From contig NZ_DATHMR010000133.1 in assembly GCF_035486915.1 (NCBI RefSeq), forward strand, positions 1 through 43,073: DNA of 43,073 nt. Reading direction: 5' to 3'. Below the pieces are notes generated by a model. It was not told where the DNA came from. It was given only the letters and a program-made list of their open reading frames with translations, and searched no databases. Below, piece after piece: positions 1 to 6,715 of the stretch. Each line of letters begins with the position of its first letter. Position 1 is the stretch's first letter. This DNA is from Dyella_B sp035486915. Lineage in GTDB: Bacteria > Pseudomonadota > Gammaproteobacteria > Xanthomonadales > Rhodanobacteraceae. The translations under genes and the position numbers were made by a program.

Positions 1-121
1 ACGCATAACCGGCCTGATCGATCCACTTCATCACCATGCCGCCGTGCACTTTTCCGCCGAAATTCACGTCGGTGGGCTGCGCCATAAAGCGGAACGTCAC
101 TTCGTGTTGCTGGCCTGACAT
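1..121 (-). CDS. Acyl-CoA thioesterase, hotdog fold (N-terminal fragment, cut by window edge)
   Basis: Only the first 40 codons are present; the gene runs off the left edge. The start ATG at 119-121 follows GGAGATCGC, a good ribosome binding site. The visible peptide contains the segment NFGGKVHGGMVMKWIDQAGY, which matches the start of the hotdog helix in YciA/ACOT-type acyl-CoA thioesterases (family pattern N-x-x-G-x-(V/M)-H-G-G-x-(V/L)-(M/L)-x-x-(I/M)-D). Such enzymes hydrolyse acyl-CoA to free fatty acid and CoA in the cytoplasm. Substrate preference cannot be judged from the fragment. The GNAT gene on the same strand lies 40 nt upstream. Confidence 0.72.
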   Translation of the reverse strand, partial: MSGQQHEVTFRFMAQPTDVNFGGKVHGGMVMKWIDQAGYA

Positions 122-161
122 GCGATCTCCAAAATGCGAGCAGCGAATCCAAGGGCGGGCA

Positions 162-659
162 TTATGCGCTCTTACGTTGCCTGGACGACAACGTCAGCAC
201 CATCGGCGTCGTCAGCACCCCCATTGGCGAGGGTTGTTCGGGCCCGATCGCACGAAAACCGAGGCGCAGATAAACGGGCACGGCGCAACGCGTTGCGTTG
301 AGGGTGAAGCGGCGCGTACCTGCTCGACGTATCGCATCGCGCATTGTGCGCTCCCACAGACGACGCCCTATGCCAAACCCCTGAAAGCGCGTGCTTACGA
401 AATACTGGACCAGATGCGAGTCGTCGCGCATCGCCGACACACCGACCAGTACATTGTCGATATAGGCGAGATGAAAGCGCTGTCCTTCGATGATTTTCTC
501 GCGCAATGACCCAGCCCTGCTGCGCGCAAGCAGTTCCTTTCCAACATGAAGTGGTTGATCCGGAACGATCCAGCGCCGAACGAGGCGACGTATCAACAGG
601 CCGATCTCCCGTGCATCGTCCGGGCGTGCGAGGCGCATGCGCAATGTCGGCTTGGACAT
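162..659 (-). CDS. GNAT family N-acetyltransferase
   Basis: A 165-residue single-domain GNAT protein that probably transfers an acetyl group from acetyl-CoA to an amine; the substrate is unknown. It begins with a beta strand and helix (MRLARPDDAREIGLLIRRL), has the central strand FHLAYIDNVLVGVSAM, and the acetyl-CoA pyrophosphate-binding motif appears as RFQGFGIGRRLWE (Q/R-x-x-G-x-G/A). The C-terminal YLRLGFRAIG is the usual YxxxGF element. I chose the ATG at 659. An in-frame ATG at 710 lies inside the terminator hairpin that ends the upstream ychF unit and is unlikely to be used. The gene is therefore probably expressed from its own weak promoter between the terminator and the start. Confidence 0.75.
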   Translation of the reverse strand: MSKPTLRMRLARPDDAREIGLLIRRLVRRWIVPDQPLHVGKELLARSRAGSLREKIIEGQRFHLAYIDNVLVGVSAMRDDSHLVQYFVSTRFQGFGIGRRLWERTMRDAIRRAGTRRFTLNATRCAVPVYLRLGFRAIGPEQPSPMGVLTTPMVLTLSSRQRKSA

Positions 660-698
660 ATGACTGATTGGCGGCAACGTCGCCGATATCGTCGCACG

Positions 699-727
699 AA
701 AAAGCCCCATTTTTGCGGGGCTTTTTT
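699..727 (-). terminator. Rho-independent terminator after ychF
   Basis: A 9-bp perfect stem (AAAAGCCCC at 700-708 with GGGGCTTTT at 717-725) encloses an 8-nt loop and is flanked by A and T runs on both sides, so it could work in both directions. It lies 22 nt past the ychF stop codon and before the GNAT start. Confidence 0.85.
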
Positions 728-748
728 AGCGATCAGCTTGGCAATTGC

Positions 749-1840
749 TCAAACATTGAAGAGGAAGTGCAATACGTCGCCTTCTTTGACGATGTAGTCT
801 TTGCCTTCCTTGCGAAGACGACCGGCCGCAGCGGCACCTGACTCGCCCTTGTATTGGATGAAATCGCTGTAAGCGACTGTTTCGGCGCGGATGAATCCAC
901 GCTCGAAATCGGTATGAATCACGCCTGCGGCTTGCGGCGCCGTGGAACCGGCCTTCACCGTCCACGCACGCACTTCCTTGACGCCGGCGGTGAAGTACGT
1001 CTGCAAGCCAAGCAACTTATAGCCCGCGCGAATCACGCGATTGAGACCCGGCTCTTCCAGGCCAAGATCCTTGAGAAATTCGTCGCGATCGGCGTCGTCG
1101 AGCTGGGAAAGCTCTTCTTCGATCGCTGCGCAAACCGGCACCACCTCGGCACCCTCGGCCACTGCGCGCTTGCGCACGGCATCCAGATGCGGATTATTTT
1201 CGAAACCATCTTCGCGCACGTTGGCGATGTACATCAGCGGTTTGAGCGTCAACAGAAAAAGATCGCGTATGAGCGCCTTTTCTTCATCATCCAGGCCAAG
1301 GCTACGCGCGGATTTGCCTTCGTTGAGACCGGCAGCAAGCTTCTGCAGAACCGGCTTCTTCGCCATCGCCTCCTTGTCGTTAGCTTTCGCAGCACGCTCA
1401 GCGCGATTGAGCGCCTTTTCGACCGAGTCCAGATCCGCCAACGCCAATTCGGTATCGATGGTTTCGATGTCGGCGATGGGGTCGACCTTGCCGGCAACGT
1501 GAATGATGTCGGTGTGCTCGAAGCAGCGAACGACATGCGCAATCGCATCCACTTCGCGGATGTGCGAGAGGAATTTGTTGCCGAGACCTTCACCCTTCGA
1601 CGCACCTGCAACGAGACCGGCGATATCGACGAATTCCACGGCCGTCGGCACCAGCTTCTGCGGCTTCACGATGTCGGCAAGCTCATTCAGACGCGGGTCC
1701 GGCACTGGCACCACGCCCACGTTCGGCTCGATCGTGCAGAACGGGAAGTTCGCCGCAGCAATACCCGCCTTGGTCAACGCGTTGAACAACGTGGATTTGC
1801 CGACGTTAGGTAAGCCGACGATGCCGCATTTGATGCCCAT
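749..1840 (-). CDS. ychF: Redox-regulated ribosome-binding ATPase YchF (Obg family)
   Basis: A 363-residue protein, the same length as E. coli YchF. The P-loop GLPNVGKS is at residues 8-15, followed by the switch region FVDIAGLVAGASKGEGLG and a C-terminal TGS/ubiquitin-like domain ending in VLHFLFNV. YchF is an Obg-type P-loop NTPase that prefers ATP, binds the 50S ribosome and modulates the oxidative stress response. I start at MGIKCGIVGL because all family members begin here; an upstream extension is low-complexity and unconserved. It is the last gene of the rplY-pth-ychF run (82 nt after pth) and is followed by a strong terminator. The pth-ychF neighbourhood is widely conserved in gammaproteobacteria. 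Confidence 0.97.
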   Translation of the reverse strand: MGIKCGIVGLPNVGKSTLFNALTKAGIAAANFPFCTIEPNVGVVPVPDPRLNELADIVKPQKLVPTAVEFVDIAGLVAGASKGEGLGNKFLSHIREVDAIAHVVRCFEHTDIIHVAGKVDPIADIETIDTELALADLDSVEKALNRAERAAKANDKEAMAKKPVLQKLAAGLNEGKSARSLGLDDEEKALIRDLFLLTLKPLMYIANVREDGFENNPHLDAVRKRAVAEGAEVVPVCAAIEEELSQLDDADRDEFLKDLGLEEPGLNRVIRAGYKLLGLQTYFTAGVKEVRAWTVKAGSTAPQAAGVIHTDFERGFIRAETVAYSDFIQYKGESGAAAAGRLRKEGKDYIVKEGDVLHFLFNV

Positions 1841-1922
1841 GATGTGAATCCGAAAGAGGTAAGCGAAAATCGTGAAAGGAGAATAGTAAGGCGGCGCGCG
1901 ATGCAATCAACGTCTGCGCCTA

Positions 1923-2504
1923 CTATTCCTTGCTTGTGTGAAGTTGTTGCATCGCCTTGTCGAACTGTCCGTCGACCGCCAGCGGCAACACATCCAGTGC
2001 GCGCGCCACACCCTCGATCATGGCGTCTTCGTCTTTGACGGAAGGACGACCCAGCACCCAAGGCGTGACCTGATCGCGGTGCCCCGGATGGCCAATACCG
2101 ATCCGCAAGCGATGAAATTTGCCGTGCCCCAGATGAGCGATGATGTCGCGCAGGCCGTTCTGGCCGCCGTGTCCACCATCGAACTTCATACGCACGGTTC
2201 CAACGGAAAGATCCAGATCGTCGTGCGCGATCAAGCATTCCTCTGGTTCGATCTTGTAGTAGCGCAGCGCGGATGCGACCGCGATGCCGCTCTTGTTCAT
2301 GAACGTGGCGGGTTTGAGCAGCCACACCGGTTCGCCACCGATGCGCACTTTGCACGTCTCGCCGTGCAGCTTGCCGTCGAGTCCGAAACGTTCGCCCTGA
2401 TGGTTTGCCAAGGCGTCAACAAACCAGAACCCGGCGTTGTGCCGGGTTCTGAGGTATTCGGCACCGGGGTTGCCCAGCCCGACAATGAGTCGCAAGCCTG
2501 CCAT
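1923..2504 (-). CDS. pth: Peptidyl-tRNA hydrolase
   Basis: A 193-residue peptidyl-tRNA hydrolase of the bacterial Pth family, which recycles tRNA by cleaving the ester bond of peptidyl-tRNA released from stalled ribosomes. The N-terminus LIVGLGNPGAEYLRTRHNAGF carries the conserved Asn of GLGNPG and the catalytic His of HNAG. The second signature is KPATFMNKSG, and HDDLDL supplies the conserved Asp. It lies 56 nt downstream of rplY and upstream of ychF, a standard order. A 12-bp hairpin without a U-tract lies just upstream of its ribosome binding region (2522-2554). Confidence 0.96.
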   Translation of the reverse strand: MAGLRLIVGLGNPGAEYLRTRHNAGFWFVDALANHQGERFGLDGKLHGETCKVRIGGEPVWLLKPATFMNKSGIAVASALRYYKIEPEECLIAHDDLDLSVGTVRMKFDGGHGGQNGLRDIIAHLGHGKFHRLRIGIGHPGHRDQVTPWVLGRPSVKDEDAMIEGVARALDVLPLAVDGQFDKAMQQLHTSKE

Positions 2505-2521
2505 AGGCCCAAGCGTGCCAT

Positions 2522-2554
2522 GCGTCTCGCGCCCCGTAAGGAGGCGCGAGACGC
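2522..2554 (-). promoter_or_regulatory. 12-bp intercistronic hairpin between rplY and pth
   Basis: GCGTCTCGCGCC (2522-2533) is perfectly complementary to GGCGCGAGACGC (2543-2554) around a 9-nt loop. On the transcribed strand no T-run follows, so it is not a canonical intrinsic terminator. It may be an mRNA-stabilising or processing element that sets the rplY:pth ratio, or may affect access to the pth ribosome binding site 17 nt away. The function is inference. Confidence 0.6.
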
Positions 2555-2560
2555 AGCGGC

Positions 2561-3241
2561 TTACTTCTTGGTGTCCTTGGCGGGAGCCGCAGCAGCGTCG
2601 GCGGCCGCCTTGGCGGCTTCACCTTCGACACCTTCGGCAGCCGGTGCTTCGTCGACTTCTTCCTGCACGGTCACAGCGGTGACCACCGGAACGTCGTGAT
2701 CCGCACCCAGATGCAGCGCAACGATTTCCACGTTTGCCGGCAGCTTGAGCTCGGACAAGTGGATGAGGTCGCCCGGCTTCAGATCGACCAGATCGAGTTC
2801 GATGAACTCCGGCAGATCCTTCGGCAAGCAGGACACTTCCACTTCGTTGAGGTTGTGCGAGATGACCACGCCAGCCGTCTTGCCGGCCGGGGACTTGTCC
2901 TGGTTGAGGAAGTGGATCGGCACATTCACGCGGATCGCTTCGTTCTCGTTGATGCGCAGGAAGTCCATGTGCAGCATCTGCTGCTTGAACGGATGCTTCT
3001 GCCAGTCACGCACCAGCACCTTCTGGGTCTTGCCGTCGACGTTGAGGTCGAGCACCGAGGAGAAGAACCACTCGTGCTTGGCGGCGAGCAGAATGGTGTT
3101 GTGCTCGATCTGGATGTTCTCCGGAGCGGCACCCGCACCGTAAACGACGGCTGGCACAAATGCCGTACGACGCAGGCGGCGGCTCGCACCTTTCCCCTGG
3201 TCCTTACGGCTCTGAGCCAGAATCTCATGAGTCTTAGCCAT
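2561..3241 (-). CDS. rplY: 50S ribosomal protein L25, CTC/TL5 general-stress form
   Basis: A 226-residue L25 of the long CTC type: an N-terminal L25 5S-rRNA-binding domain (residues about 1-95, starting MAKTHEILAQSRKDQGKGAS), a TL5-type C-terminal beta domain (about 96-195), and an Ala/Glu-rich low-complexity tail. It binds 5S rRNA in the large subunit. The start is fixed by homology of MAKTHEI; the same frame stays open far upstream but there it encodes nothing conserved and crosses into prs and the repeat region. It is the first gene of rplY-pth-ychF, 334 nt downstream of prs. Confidence 0.96.
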   Translation of the reverse strand: MAKTHEILAQSRKDQGKGASRRLRRTAFVPAVVYGAGAAPENIQIEHNTILLAAKHEWFFSSVLDLNVDGKTQKVLVRDWQKHPFKQQMLHMDFLRINENEAIRVNVPIHFLNQDKSPAGKTAGVVISHNLNEVEVSCLPKDLPEFIELDLVDLKPGDLIHLSELKLPANVEIVALHLGADHDVPVVTAVTVQEEVDEAPAAEGVEGEAAKAAADAAAAPAKDTKK

Positions 3242-3345
3242 GTCAGTATTGCCTTGGTTTGGAAAGCCGCCTCGCGGCGACTGAATTGACTCTCCCGCGA
3301 CCAGAAGAGCCCGATTGCCCGCTCGCGCGGACGGAAAAGTGTTCA

Positions 3346-3351
3346 AGTATA
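3346..3351 (-). promoter_or_regulatory. Possible -10 box of the rplY promoter
   Basis: TATACT on the minus strand lies about 105 nt upstream of the rplY start codon. No convincing -35 hexamer is present at 16-18 nt. The position would give an mRNA leader of about 100 nt containing a short GCCGC/GCGGC hairpin. Weak evidence based on one hexamer. Confidence 0.3.
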
Positions 3352-3390
3352 CAAGAAAATGCCGCATGGGGCCGAGGCTGGCGGCTTTAA

Positions 3391-3524
3391 CCCCTCTCCC
3401 CTCGGGAGAGGGGCTGGGGTGAGGGTTCGGGGTTGAGGTGAGGGTTCGGGGTTCCCGCGAAGTTGGATTTTCCACTCCGAGCGTACCCTCACCTACCTGC
3501 CGGCACCCTCTCCCGGAGGGAGAG
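3391..3524. repeat. REP/BIME-like paired palindrome element, rplY-prs intergenic
   Basis: Most of the gap between rplY and prs is a repeat. It has one palindrome CCCCTCTCCC-ctc-GGGAGAGGGG (3391-3413), two direct copies of GGTGAGGGTTCGGGGTT (3418-3434 and 3437-3453), and a second palindrome CTCTCCC-gga-GGGAGAG (3508-3524) preceded by ACCTGCCGGCACC. The same arrangement occurs in the opposite orientation twice at 20203-20519, which marks it as a dispersed genomic family. It may act as a weak terminator between the prs and rplY units. Confidence 0.75.
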
Positions 3525-3575
3525 AGAACGCATGACCAAGCTCTCCTCCTCAGACAGAAGGAGGGGAACGCAGAA

Positions 3576-4532
3576 TCAGTCGATATAGAGCGAGCTGACC
3601 GACTCGCCGAAAGCAATACGGCGGATCGTCTCCGCCAGCAGTTCAGCCACTGACAGCTGGCGGATCTTGGCGCAGCCCTTGGCGTCATCGCGCAACGGAA
3701 GGGTATTGGTGACGACAAGCTGGTCGAGCTGGGAGCCTTCGATATTGCGGATGGCAGCACCGGAGAGCACCGGATGCACGCAGTAAGCAACCACCTTGCG
3801 GGCGCCGCGCTCCTTGAGGGCCACAGCAGCGGCGCAGAGTGTGCCGGCGGTGTCGACGATGTCATCCACCATCACGCAGGTCTTGCCCTCGACTTCACCG
3901 ATGATGTTCATCACCGTGGCGACGTTGGCCTTCGGACGGCGCTTATCGATGATGGCCAGATCGGCATCGTCCAGTCGCTTGGCGATGGCGCGAGCGCGCA
4001 CCACGCCGCCGACGTCCGGACTGACGACGATCACATCGTCCATGCTGTAGTTGCGCCAGATGTCGGCCAGCAGGATCGGCGAGGCGTACACGTTGTCGAC
4101 CGGCACATCGAAAAAGCCCTGGATCTGGTCGGCATGCAGGTCGACGGTGAGCACGCGATCGACGCCGGCCTTGCCAATCAACTTGGCCACCAGCTTGGCC
4201 GTGATCGGCACGCGCGCGGACCGCGGGCGGCGGTCCTGACGGGCGTAGCCAAAATAAGGAATGACCGCCGTGACGCTGGCTGCCGAGGCGCGCTTCAATG
4301 CATCGGCCAGGGCCAGCAGCTCGAACAGATTCTCCGCACTGGGCGCGCCCGTGGGCTGCAGGACGAACACCTCCTGGCGGCGGACGTTCTCTTCGATCTC
4401 GATCTGCACTTCGCCGTCGCTGAACTTGCCGACGAGCGCTTTGCCCAGCGGCACGCCCAATCGATGAGCAACATCTTCGGCCAAAGCACGGTGAGCGTTG
4501 CCGGTAAAGAGCATCGGGCTGGACGTATCCAC
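3576..4532 (-). CDS. prs: Ribose-phosphate pyrophosphokinase (PRPP synthetase)
   Basis: A 318-residue class I PRPP synthetase that makes PRPP from ribose-5-phosphate and ATP for nucleotide, histidine and tryptophan synthesis. Seen: the N-terminal LFTGNAHRALA, GKFSDGEVQIEI, the ATP-binding flexible loop PYFGYARQDRRPR, the metal-binding VDLHADQIQGFF, and the PRPP-binding loop VMVDDIVDTAGTL. The start is GTG at 4530-4532, preceded by GAGGAAA at about 8 nt. The in-frame ATG at 4514 has no Shine-Dalgarno sequence, so GTG is preferred. It lies 33 nt downstream of tRNA-Gln on the same strand and is probably co-transcribed with the tRNA. Confidence 0.96.
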   Translation of the reverse strand: MDTSSPMLFTGNAHRALAEDVAHRLGVPLGKALVGKFSDGEVQIEIEENVRRQEVFVLQPTGAPSAENLFELLALADALKRASAASVTAVIPYFGYARQDRRPRSARVPITAKLVAKLIGKAGVDRVLTVDLHADQIQGFFDVPVDNVYASPILLADIWRNYSMDDVIVVSPDVGGVVRARAIAKRLDDADLAIIDKRRPKANVATVMNIIGEVEGKTCVMVDDIVDTAGTLCAAAVALKERGARKVVAYCVHPVLSGAAIRNIEGSQLDQLVVTNTLPLRDDAKGCAKIRQLSVAELLAETIRRIAFGESVSSLYID

Positions 4533-4565
4533 GGTTGTTTCCTCAGAAACTAGCCATTTGATGAA

Positions 4566-4642
4566 TGGCTGGGGCGGTAGGATTCGAACCTACGCATGCG
4601 GGAATCAAAATCCCGTGCCTTAACCAGCTTGGCGACGCCCCA
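4566..4642 (-). tRNA. tRNA-Gln (anticodon TTG)
   Basis: A complete cloverleaf of 77 nt including an encoded CCA. The acceptor stem TGGGGCG pairs with CGCCCCA, the anticodon stem CGGGA/TCCCG carries the loop TTTTGAT with anticodon TTG, and the T-arm has GGTTCGAATCC. It lies between the ispE fusion gene (28 nt upstream) and prs (33 nt downstream), all on the minus strand, so it is probably cut out of a mixed mRNA/tRNA transcript. This is its usual place in xanthomonads. Confidence 0.97.
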
Positions 4643-4670
4643 GTGTTACTCGTTGTAGTTTGCTTCCTAA

Positions 4671-6047
4671 TCAATCCGTCGCACCATGGCGCGACAGCGC
4701 CCGATGCAACGGTGACACCCCGACGCCCTCAGCCACCCAGGCTGTGAACTCGGCTGGGGCGCGTCTTACGACGGCCTCGGCCCGCTCGGGAGTTGTCGTT
4801 TCGAGGAAAACACAACCACTGCTGCCGGAGAGCCGCGCGTGGCCGTGACTGCCGAGCCAATCGAGGGCGGCGGCGACCCGAGGGTAGCGCTCGCGAACAA
4901 TGGGCTCGAACACGTTTTCCAACGTTTCGCCGGAAGCAAAGGATGAAATTGTCGCCGGGGGCGCAATGCGTGTCAATTCAGTTGCTTGAAATAATTCGCC
5001 AGTTGACACGTTTGCGTGTGAGTCAAGTACGACATACCAACGCTTGGGCAAGGTGATCGATTTGATGCGATCGCCCGCACCTGTCATCCATGCGGAGCGT
5101 CCGCGCACGAATACGGGCACGTCGTTGCCCAGCGCTCTGCCAAGTTCTACCAACTCGTTTGTATCGAGGCCGCACTTCCAGAGGTAATTGAGCCCCACTA
5201 GCACCGTGGCGGCTACTGAACTCTCATCTCCCAGCCCGATATGGTGCGGAATACGCGGCTCGACTTCGATATCAACGCCCGCGTGAATGTCCGTATGTGC
5301 GCGCAATAATGCTGCAGCACGAACAATCAAGTCATGTTCTTTTTCATCAGAACATGTCAAACGAATCTGATCCTCACCACGCGCACGCAACCGAATCTCG
5401 TCGCTCCAATCGAGCAAACGCACGACGCTCTGCCATTCGTCATGACCGTCCTCGTACTCACCAATTCTTCGCAAAAACAGATTCAGCTTCGCGGGCGCTG
5501 GCCAAATGGTCCACTCATGCGCTGCAGGCGGCGACAATTGGCGCGTCATGAAGACGCGCAACGCATCCGGAAACCCGTTCTCATGATCTCTATCACGCGC
5601 ATACGCAAATCGTGGATCTCGTTTTTCGACAGCGACAAAGCCGTGCTTTGCGTAGAACGGCGCGTTCCACGGCACATCCGCGAGCGTGCCCAGATCGACG
5701 CGGCGATAACCCGCCGACCTCGCCCACTCGCACGCACGCTCCAACAAGGCCGCACCGATACCTCGCTTGCTATAGGCAGGCAGCACATCGATTTCAGCGA
5801 TGCCGATGACATCGCCGCCATGCTCGGTGTCCAACCAGACAAAACCGACGGGATCGTCACTTTCGGCAACCAGCGCGACCCAAACAAGTCCACGCTGGAT
5901 CGCTTCCTGAAGCATTTCCGGCGGAATCGACAGCGCTGCGTAAAACGGCCACGCAGGATGATCGCGAAACATCTGCACAGCCTTGCGCTCGATGGCACAG
6001 ATGGCATCGACTTGGTTCGGAGCAGCTCGTTCGATTTGGAATGACAT
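4671..6047 (-). CDS. ispE: GNAT acetyltransferase - IspE (CDP-methylerythritol kinase) fusion with altered kinase motifs
   Basis: One uninterrupted 458-residue frame joins two domains. Residues 1-172 are a GNAT acetyltransferase (EIDVLPAYSKRGIGAALLERA is the acetyl-CoA motif; PFYAKHGF the YxxxGF element). Residues about 178-458 align along their length with IspE, the MEP-pathway GHMP kinase: WPAPAKLNLFL, NYLWKCGLD, GNDVPVFVRGRSAW, GCVF, and terminal SPLHRAL. The Lys and Asn of AKLN and the Asp of DVPVF are kept. The motif P-x-G-G-G-(L/F)-G-G-G-S-S reads PHHIGLGDESS (residues 267-277), and DGYH reads DGHD (200-203). IspE is usually about 280-290 residues with its own start. The internal ATG (residue 167, position 5549) lacks a Shine-Dalgarno sequence and lies in the last GNAT strand. 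The locus (lolB-ispE-tRNA-prs) is the standard ispE site, so this is the orthologue; whether it still has kinase activity is open. Confidence 0.85.
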   Translation of the reverse strand: MSFQIERAAPNQVDAICAIERKAVQMFRDHPAWPFYAALSIPPEMLQEAIQRGLVWVALVAESDDPVGFVWLDTEHGGDVIGIAEIDVLPAYSKRGIGAALLERACEWARSAGYRRVDLGTLADVPWNAPFYAKHGFVAVEKRDPRFAYARDRDHENGFPDALRVFMTRQLSPPAAHEWTIWPAPAKLNLFLRRIGEYEDGHDEWQSVVRLLDWSDEIRLRARGEDQIRLTCSDEKEHDLIVRAAALLRAHTDIHAGVDIEVEPRIPHHIGLGDESSVAATVLVGLNYLWKCGLDTNELVELGRALGNDVPVFVRGRSAWMTGAGDRIKSITLPKRWYVVLDSHANVSTGELFQATELTRIAPPATISSFASGETLENVFEPIVRERYPRVAAALDWLGSHGHARLSGSSGCVFLETTTPERAEAVVRRAPAEFTAWVAEGVGVSPLHRALSRHGATD

Positions 6048-6106
6048 GGATGCGATCGCAGCCTGTTAGTGCGCGAAAATGACGAGCAGCGAAGCATCGG
6101 CACGCG

Positions 6107-6715
6107 TCACTGCAAATTCCACGACTGGACGACAAGCTTCACCATGAAAGGAGACTTCTGAGCGCGGATCAAGGTTGGCAAGGGTGGTTTCTGCGTGGCG
6201 TCCCACGTGATGTAGCTGACACTCCAGCCATCCTGCTGCAGCATCGAAAGCAGATGATCGTTGCCGAAGCTCATGTCGGCGTTCGAACCGCCCGCGCGCA
6301 CGCCGAGCACCCATGCGCGAAGCTCGTCCAGTGGCACATCCCAGCCCAGCGTTCGTTGCATCAGCGCCTCGGCATTCGGGCCGCGCTGCGGACCACCATT
6401 CATGCCTTCTAACACGGCACCATCCGGTCCACCGGAGAGGCGAAAGCTCTTTCCGGTGATCGGGGCACGCAACTCGAACTCATAGTGATCGCCATTTTGC
6501 ATCCACGTCAGGTTACCGCCATTCGCATCATTGCCCGTCGACACCACCAAGCGCCCCACCAACGTCCAGTGATTTGCGCTGGCCAACTGCTGCTCCCGAG
6601 CTTCCTGTTGTGCGATCGACGCCGGATCGCCTTTGTTTCGAACAACCTGTTGCGGCACGCACGCAGCCAACAGCAGCGGCGCAACCGCTACAAGAAAACG
6701 AAGGGAATATTTCAT
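6107..6715 (-). CDS. lolB: Outer-membrane lipoprotein localisation receptor LolB
   Basis: A 202-residue lipoprotein with signal peptide and lipobox LAAC at residues 16-19. Position after the TPR gene and before ispE, the length, and the sequence NHWTLVGRLVVSTGNDANGG (LolB pattern W-x-x-x-G-R-(L/I)) identify LolB. It accepts lipoproteins from the LolA carrier and inserts them in the inner leaflet of the outer membrane. The start codon overlaps the stop of the upstream TPR gene (ATGA, 6712-6715), indicating translational coupling. The next gene on the strand is the GNAT-IspE fusion, 59 nt away. Confidence 0.9.
   Translation of the reverse strand: MKYSLRFLVAVAPLLLAACVPQQVVRNKGDPASIAQQEAREQQLASANHWTLVGRLVVSTGNDANGGNLTWMQNGDHYEFELRAPITGKSFRLSGGPDGAVLEGMNGGPQRGPNAEALMQRTLGWDVPLDELRAWVLGVRAGGSNADMSFGNDHLLSMLQQDGWSVSYITWDATQKPPLPTLIRAQKSPFMVKLVVQSWNLQ

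Noticed and set aside
854..1813. Open frame of about 320 codons on the plus strand opposite ychF
   Set aside because: ychF is fully conserved on the minus strand; the opposite frame looks like a composition effect.
3242..3865. N-terminal extension of rplY through the repeat region and into prs
   Set aside because: It translates repeat DNA and antisense prs; L25/CTC proteins start at MAKTHEI.
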